Assembly: GCF_020687165.1 (NCBI RefSeq)
Contig: NZ_JAJEQC010000002.1
Strand: one strand, 5' to 3'
DNA: 64,000 bases
DNA from: Hominenteromicrobium mulieris
GTDB taxonomy: Bacteria; Bacillota; Clostridia; Oscillospirales; Acutalibacteraceae
Part shown: piece by piece, positions 59,109-64,000 of the stretch
How positions within the stretch are numbered: position 1 is the stretch's first letter
Layout: the number at the start of each line of letters is the position of its first letter
Notes under the pieces: generated by a model
Seen by the model: only the letters and a program-made list of their open reading frames with translations
What the model was told of the DNA's origin: nothing
Databases searched by the model: none
Made by a program: the position numbers and the translations under genes

Positions 59109-59843
59109 ATGCGGCAGGTAGTTGTAAATGATTTGGTATTCGGCAGCGGCAGAATGAAAATTTGTGTGCCGGTGTGCGAGAAGACAACGGAAGCGGTTTT
59201 AGACGCCGTAAAAGAGATCAAGACCACCCCGGCGGATCTTATCGAATGGCGCATCGATTATTTTGATGAGGACATGTTTGCGGCAGCGCCGGAAATTCTT
59301 AAAGCAGCCGCGCCGTTGCCCGTGCTATGCACATTCCGCACAAAAGCGGAGGGCGGCGAAAAAGCGATAGATCCCATGGACTATTTTGCGATGAACGCGC
59401 AGCTGAGCGCCTTGGGTGCGCCGCTTGTCGATTTAGAGCTTTTCCTTTGCGAGCAGTACGACGACATTGCAAAGGAGACCGTTCAGGCCATGCACGATAT
59501 GGGTACAAAGCTTATCATCTCGAACCACGATTTTTCCAAAACGCCTGCACGCGAGGAAATCGCCGACCGCTATAAGCGCATGATGGCGTTAAATGCCGAC
59601 CTGCCGAAAATCGCCGTGATGCCGCAGAATGAGCGCGATGTGATGGTGATGCTGGCGGCGATGAATGAATCCACTGCGTTCTGCGGGCCGCTCATCGGCA
59701 TTTCCATGGGCGAGCTCGGCAAGGTGACGCGCGTGCGCGGCGGGGCGTTCGGCTCTGTGATGACGTTTGCGTCAAAAGGAAAAGCCTCCGCACCGGGACA
59801 AATCGATGCAGAGACTTTATCTAAAATGCTGAATGAAAATTAA
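59109..59843 (+). CDS. aroD: Type I 3-dehydroquinate dehydratase
   Basis: 244 residues. Dehydrates 3-dehydroquinate in the shikimate pathway through a Schiff base. The Lys is in LPKIAVMPQNE, the His in IISNHDFSKTP and the substrate Arg in RVRGGAFGSVMTF; the N-terminal ADLIEWRIDYF carries the Glu/Arg pair. ATG 59109 follows GGGAGCGAAAG; the earlier in-frame ATG lies in the promoter. Isolated from other aro genes. Its stop is 3 bases from that of the convergent asparaginase gene. Confidence 0.95.
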   Translation: MRQVVVNDLVFGSGRMKICVPVCEKTTEAVLDAVKEIKTTPADLIEWRIDYFDEDMFAAAPEILKAAAPLPVLCTFRTKAEGGEKAIDPMDYFAMNAQLSALGAPLVDLELFLCEQYDDIAKETVQAMHDMGTKLIISNHDFSKTPAREEIADRYKRMMALNADLPKIAVMPQNERDVMVMLAAMNESTAFCGPLIGISMGELGKVTRVRGGAFGSVMTFASKGKASAPGQIDAETLSKMLNEN

Positions 59844-59846
59844 GGT

Positions 59847-60860
59847 TTAGAAGTGCTTTTCAAGCGTGAATACGGTCTTCACTTCGCCGACGGGCGTGTC
59901 GTTGTCGTTAACGGTAACGCCGTTGTTAAGCGAGACGAGCATCTTATCGGTATCGGCGTTATAGTAGCCGATCTGGCGGAAGATCTCGCGGATGATGAGC
60001 GGCCAGACCGCCTCGGTGCCGTCCTTAATCTTGAAGGAGATGCCGATGCGCTCCTTTTTAAGGCCGATGCCGTACACGCTGTTCGCGCCGCCCTTTGCGA
60101 TGATGTTCGCGTCGTGGTTGATGAGGGAGCACAAGTAGCCCGTGCCGCGCATCATGTGCGGATATTCATGGATACGCGGGATAAAGCGGTGGGCAGCGTC
60201 CTGCAGAACGTCGTCCTGAATCGTATCGATGCACGCGAGGTTCTTATATGCCGTCGCGATGTTCTTCATCGGGTAAGCGAACACCGGCACGCCGCAGCCG
60301 TCAATGCCGATGACGACCTTTTCTTCCGGGTACTCGGAGAGCACGCTCATGGTGCGCAGCACTTCGTTCTGTCCGACGGAGCCGACCTTCCAGTAATCCT
60401 TCACATCGCCGCCCATTTCACGCTGGGTGAGCATGAGCGCCGCGTGCTTGCCGCTGCAGTTGTGGTAGAGCTTCGACTTCGGCAGACCCTGACGGATGCG
60501 CTCTTCGTTTGCTTCCGTAGAGCCCGGCACGGTCGGCTTCATAATGAGGTCTTCCGGATTTAAGTCGGCTTTTTTCATGATGGATTTCAAAGCGTTGATG
60601 TGGAAGCTTTCACCGAGGTGCGAGCCTGCGAACAGCACGGTTTCTTCATCGGTAAAACCGTATTTTTCGTCGAGGTGATGCGCGATAACGGGCAGCGCCT
60701 GTACGGGCTTCGAAGCGGAGCGGTAGAAAACCATGGCCTCCGGGTCGCCTGCGGAGTAGATGACCTTACCCTTTTCATCTACAATGCTGATGTAGCCGTA
60801 ATGCGTCAGGTCCAAAAGCCCGCCGCGGAATTCTTCTGTTAAACGAACGGTATCTGACAT
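59847..60860 (-). CDS. Asparaginase, AnsA-unrelated (Asparaginase_II family)
   Basis: 337 residues. Motifs: FYRSASKPVQALPVIAHHLDEKYG, FAGSHLGESFHI and NCSGKHAALMLTQREMGG, typical of the rhizobial-type asparaginase family that shares a beta-lactamase-like SxxK serine fold. It would release aspartate and ammonia from asparagine; other amides are possible. No signal peptide. Convergent with aroD without any room for a terminator between them. Confidence 0.85.
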   Translation of the reverse strand: MSDTVRLTEEFRGGLLDLTHYGYISIVDEKGKVIYSAGDPEAMVFYRSASKPVQALPVIAHHLDEKYGFTDEETVLFAGSHLGESFHINALKSIMKKADLNPEDLIMKPTVPGSTEANEERIRQGLPKSKLYHNCSGKHAALMLTQREMGGDVKDYWKVGSVGQNEVLRTMSVLSEYPEEKVVIGIDGCGVPVFAYPMKNIATAYKNLACIDTIQDDVLQDAAHRFIPRIHEYPHMMRGTGYLCSLINHDANIIAKGGANSVYGIGLKKERIGISFKIKDGTEAVWPLIIREIFRQIGYYNADTDKMLVSLNNGVTVNDNDTPVGEVKTVFTLEKHF

Positions 60861-60918
60861 AATCTCGTCCCCTGTCTTTAGAATTTAACGATTTATCTTT
60901 CTTTTTACGTTCAAAGCT

Positions 60919-60946
60919 ATTATAATCTTTTTTAGAGGATTGTAAA
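60919..60946 (-). promoter_or_regulatory. Promoter of the asparaginase gene
   Basis: On the minus strand TTTACA (complement of 60941-60946), 16 bp, TATAAT (complement of 60919-60924). Confidence 0.65.
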
Positions 60947-61035
60947 GGCATTTGTGTGAGAATAGTCGAAAGTGCAAAAAGCGGTGTGTTTTAAAGCGCC
61001 GCAGATAGGACAAATAAACGAAAGTTGGTATAAAT

Positions 61036-61809
61036 ATGAAAGAAAAAGTATTGTTTGAGGTTTGCTGCGGTTGCTTTGAAGACGCCGTACAGGCCGAAAA
61101 AGGCGGCGCAGACCGCATTGAACTCAACTCCGCGCTGTTTTTGGGCGGCCTTACGCCGAGCATCGGCACGGTGCAGGCCGTGAAAAATACACTGAAAATT
61201 CCCGTGATGTGCATGGTGCGCCCGCGCGAGGGCGGCTTTTGCTACACGGATTTCGATTACATGACTTGCTGCCGCGATATGGAAGCACTGTTAAATGCAG
61301 GCGCGGACGGCATCGTCTTCGGCTTTTTGAAGCCGGACGGCACGGTTGACACCGACCGTTGCGCCGATTTTATCGGGAAAATCAAGAAAATCAACCCGAA
61401 CGCCGAGATTGTGTTCCACCGCGCCATTGACGTGGTGCCGGACGTATCTAAAGCGCTCGATGATCTTATTGCCCTCGGTGTAACGCGCGTTTTGACGAGC
61501 GGCCAGCGTGAAAGCGCGATAAAGGGCGCAAAGACTGTGAAAAAGATGATCGAATACGCAAGTGACCGCATCGATATTCTGCCCGGCGGCGGCATCAACA
61601 CGCAGAATGTCGGGGAATTTATCAACGAGACCGGCACGCACAGTGTACACGCCTCGGCGCGCTCCCTGCGGCACGACACAAGCGTCTGTGGCAACCCGGA
61701 GATCTTTTTCGGCGGTAAATTGAACGGCGTGGGTATCCCGGAGAACGAATATAAAGTGACGGACAGCGCTTTGGTGCAAAACGTCGTTGCAGCAATCGAA
61801 GCGCGGTGA
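61036..61809 (+). CDS. cutC: CutC-family protein
   Basis: 257 residues, a TIM-barrel protein. Family signatures: FEVCCGCFEDAVQAEKGGADRIELNSALFLGGLTPS (here with an unusual CC-x-C), PVMCMVRPREGGFCY and ILPGGGINTQNV. CutC has been linked to copper handling, but its chemistry is unclear. Weak ribosome site (AGTTGG). Followed after 27 bases by the AAA protein gene, with which it is probably co-transcribed. Confidence 0.9.
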   Translation: MKEKVLFEVCCGCFEDAVQAEKGGADRIELNSALFLGGLTPSIGTVQAVKNTLKIPVMCMVRPREGGFCYTDFDYMTCCRDMEALLNAGADGIVFGFLKPDGTVDTDRCADFIGKIKKINPNAEIVFHRAIDVVPDVSKALDDLIALGVTRVLTSGQRESAIKGAKTVKKMIEYASDRIDILPGGGINTQNVGEFINETGTHSVHASARSLRHDTSVCGNPEIFFGGKLNGVGIPENEYKVTDSALVQNVVAAIEAR

Positions 61810-61836
61810 GCTTTACCCGGAGAAAGGGGATTTTAG

Positions 61837-63924
61837 GTGAAAAACGATATTGACAGCATTTTGGACGCACTGTTTTCCGGCGGCAAGCTGAATGTGGGCA
61901 GCGGCACGAAAAGCCGCGCCGCAAAAGACGCCGAGGATTTTTTGAACAGCATCGAAAAAACGAATGCCAACATGCAGAGCAGCCTGAATCGGCAGATCAG
62001 CGACCTCGATAAGCTGACGAGCGACGCGCAGCGCAGCATGGACGAAATGCGCCGTCTGCTGGACGCCGAGGGCCTGACCGGCACGCCCGAAATGGAAGCG
62101 CCGAAAGCGGAGACCGCAGAAAAAAAGCCGAAGGCAAAGGGCGCGGAGGAGCCGCCGCAGGACCCCGCGCAGTCGTTCCGCGAGGCGAGGGAAGCGACGG
62201 GCAGAACGGTCATTGGGCAGGACGCATTTTTGGACAGCCTGTTCACCGCATTTCGCCGCCCGAGCGTGACGGGGCGCGAAAACGGCAAGCCCGCAGCGGT
62301 CGTCGTGATCTCCGGCAAAGAGGGCACAGGCAGGCACAGTGCGCTTGCGGCTTCGGCTGCGGCGCTCTGCAAAGAGGGCGTTTTGAAAAACGGCGAGGTC
62401 ACGAACATCGACCTTTCCCGCTACCCGAACGCCGAAGACGGTAAATTACTCACACAGGATCTTTTTTCCGCGCTGCACAGCGAAAACGATATTGTGCTGT
62501 TTGAAAATTTTGAGCAGTGCCACAAATCTTTGCTGCCCATGGTGGCGGCGCTGTGCGAGACGGGCGTTTTAAAATTAGCTTCGCGTTATGCTTTGCAGAA
62601 AGGCATGCTCATCGATGTCGGCACGGCGCTTGTGCCCGATGCCGTCAGCGAAATTTCCGTAAACGGGAAGTACCTCGTCTTTTTGACGAGCCAAAAGGAC
62701 AGCGCGTTCACCGATGCGTTCGGCGCGGCATTTTTGTCCTCCGTCACGGATTTCTGCCGCACGGCGGAATTCACGCGCGAGAGCCTGCTCAGGATCGGCG
62801 AAGCGGCGCTCGGTGCATTAAACGACCGCACAAAGGCTAAGCTAAACTACGCGTTCACGTTCGGTGAGGATGCCTCGGCGCTTTTGGCGGATAAATTCAG
62901 TCGCCGCGACGGCGTGGAGAGCATGGCGCGGCTGACGGAACGTTGCTTCCGCCTTTTGAGCGAAGAAAAGCTGCGCCGCGCGGAAAAGGACGGTGAAAAG
63001 ACCGTTTCCGGCACACTCGGCGTAAAAGACGGTGTGCTTATGTTCACATTCCCGGATTTTGCCGTCACGGTGGAAGAAGAGAAAAAGCAGGCGGCAGACC
63101 CGAGAGCCGCCGAAGAAGTGAAATCGGAGCTTAACGAGATCATCGGACTTAGTGAAGTGAAGGACTACGTGCTGTCGCTTGAGCAGAACTATATCATTCA
63201 GCGGCTGCGCGAAGCGCGCGGCATGAAGGCCGATGTGCCCACCATGCACATGATCTTTACCGGCAATCCCGGCACGGGCAAAACGACCATCGCAAGGCTT
63301 GTTTCACGCTATTTAAAAGCCATGGGTGTACTGAGCGGCGGGCAGCTGATTGAAGTCACGCGCGCCGACCTTGTAGGCAAATACGTCGGTCATACCGCAC
63401 CGCTCACGCAGCAGGTCATTCGCTCTGCGCTCGGCGGCGTGCTGTTCATCGATGAGGCATATTCGCTGTACCGCGGCGCAGACGACAGTTTCGGACTGGA
63501 AGCCATCGATACCATCGTCAAGGGGATGGAGGACCACAGAGAAGACCTTATCGTTATTTTGGCGGGCTATACAAAAGAAATGGAGGAGTTCCTCACGGCG
63601 AACTCCGGCCTGCGCTCGAGATTCCCGAATATCATCGAGTTTCCGGATTATACGGCGGAGGAGCTGCTGGCCATTACAAAGCTGACTGCAAAGAAAAAAG
63701 GCTATACGATCGATGAAACATGCGAAACGCCGCTGCTTCAATATTACGAAAAGCGGCAGGCAACGGACGCCAGAACGGCGGGCAACGGACGCTTGGTGCG
63801 CAATTTGGTTGAGGACGCGATCTTAAACCAGTCTCGCAGATTGACGGGCGGAGACGTGACAAGTCTGACGGAAGCGGAGCTTGCGGCGCTTTTAAGCGAG
63901 GATTTTGACCTAAGCGAAGGATAG
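61837..63924 (+). CDS. Two-domain AAA protein (degenerate Clp-like plus CbxX/CfqX-type)
   Basis: 695 residues, GTG start with AAAGGGG upstream. Residues 1-110 are helical, then charged. About 125-330 is a Clp-like ATPase domain (RTVIGQDAFLDSLFTAF) whose P-loop reads GKEGTGRHS, with Arg in place of the catalytic Lys. The second domain (about 430-690) is an intact CbxX/SpoVK-type AAA: Walker A GNPGTGKTT, Walker B LFIDEAYSLYRG, and a hexamer pore/sensor pattern. CbxX-type ATPases remodel protein assemblies. Partner unknown. It ends 76 bases before the window edge; nothing is seen in those bases. Confidence 0.82.
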   Translation: MKNDIDSILDALFSGGKLNVGSGTKSRAAKDAEDFLNSIEKTNANMQSSLNRQISDLDKLTSDAQRSMDEMRRLLDAEGLTGTPEMEAPKAETAEKKPKAKGAEEPPQDPAQSFREAREATGRTVIGQDAFLDSLFTAFRRPSVTGRENGKPAAVVVISGKEGTGRHSALAASAAALCKEGVLKNGEVTNIDLSRYPNAEDGKLLTQDLFSALHSENDIVLFENFEQCHKSLLPMVAALCETGVLKLASRYALQKGMLIDVGTALVPDAVSEISVNGKYLVFLTSQKDSAFTDAFGAAFLSSVTDFCRTAEFTRESLLRIGEAALGALNDRTKAKLNYAFTFGEDASALLADKFSRRDGVESMARLTERCFRLLSEEKLRRAEKDGEKTVSGTLGVKDGVLMFTFPDFAVTVEEEKKQAADPRAAEEVKSELNEIIGLSEVKDYVLSLEQNYIIQRLREARGMKADVPTMHMIFTGNPGTGKTTIARLVSRYLKAMGVLSGGQLIEVTRADLVGKYVGHTAPLTQQVIRSALGGVLFIDEAYSLYRGADDSFGLEAIDTIVKGMEDHREDLIVILAGYTKEMEEFLTANSGLRSRFPNIIEFPDYTAEELLAITKLTAKKKGYTIDETCETPLLQYYEKRQATDARTAGNGRLVRNLVEDAILNQSRRLTGGDVTSLTEAELAALLSEDFDLSEG

Positions 63925-64000
63925 AAACGGTGTGAAACCGCATGAAAATGATGAAAGTGTAAACATTTATCGATTTCCCTTGCAACTTTTAAAAGAAAGA

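Noticed and set aside
1..64000. CRISPR array, prophage, IS element, rRNA or tRNA genes
   Set aside because: No regularly spaced direct repeats, transposase, integrase or phage structural genes, and no tRNA-like cloverleaf or rRNA sequence was recognised.
63925..64000. Possible start of another gene at the right edge
   Set aside because: Short ATG-containing stretches there end quickly or lack ribosome sites; nothing can be supported in 76 bases.

Overview
The window reads as a stretch of chromosome from an anaerobic, fermentative Clostridia bacterium, most likely of the Oscillospirales (Ruminococcaceae-like) type. This is inferred from the gene families: an [FeFe]-hydrogenase, pyruvate formate-lyase, a SCIFF peptide with its radical SAM maturase, a TetM-like GTPase fused to a YacP domain, a GH130 phosphorylase, and many SigA-type promoters with 17-bp spacing. 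No rRNA, tRNA, phage, IS element or CRISPR array was seen. Base composition is moderately GC-rich, apart from the visibly AT-richer rmuC.

Layout. 1-2.1 kb: end of a hydrogenase NuoF-like subunit, then hydA. 2.4-4.9 kb: a membrane-lipid pair (MGDG-type glycosyltransferase and PlsY-like acyltransferase) divergent from a TetR regulator. 5-10 kb: a DUF1846 protein behind a terminator-containing leader, a TetM-like/Rae1-like fusion and a flavin reductase. 10-15.5 kb: a lipoprotein, lower glycolysis (pgk, tpiA, gpmI) and trmL. 15.6-19 kb: a metallo-beta-lactamase-fold protein with a Cys-rich tail and a MORN-repeat protein. 19-25.6 kb: a YesM/YesN-type two-component system followed by a sugar-type ABC transporter. 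25.7-28 kb: a tandem PII-like protein with a DUF1538 membrane protein. 28-31.3 kb: pflB-pflA behind a ZTP (pfl) riboswitch. 31.3-35 kb: a siderophore/corrinoid-type ABC transporter with a small siroheme-type reductase. 35-37.2 kb: an SH3 lipoprotein and two TrkA proteins. 37.4-41.7 kb: GH36, GH130 and a CBM9-like protein (galactoside and mannoside use). 42-44 kb: a methyltransferase and a MATE pump. 44.4-47.4 kb: SCIFF peptide, maturase and an Orn/Lys/Arg decarboxylase. 47.5-51 kb: sulfur amino acid genes metY and cysK, each with a short leader ORF, and an Rrf2 regulator. 51-56.3 kb: rmuC and a polar amino acid ABC transporter with two paralogous binding proteins. 56.4-64 kb: an IlvD/Edd dehydratase, aroD, an asparaginase, cutC and a two-domain AAA protein.

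The genes fit a saccharolytic gut-type fermenter. Glycan uptake and phosphorolysis feed lower glycolysis, pyruvate is split by pyruvate formate-lyase under purine/one-carbon control (ZTP riboswitch), and electrons leave through hydrogenase.

The least explained structure is a repeat of about 165-195 nt present three times (2242-2437 +, 37265-37429 +, 44136-44310 -). Every copy lies between convergent genes, in the same relation to its neighbours, and forms a chain of hairpins whose stems change in a compensated way between copies. Wobble pairs fall on one strand, which suggests a structured RNA. Other items to look at are the TetM-like/Rae1 fusion, a CysCys leader peptide before cysK, a very early terminator before DUF1846, and the overlapping divergent promoter of the TetR/lipid genes.
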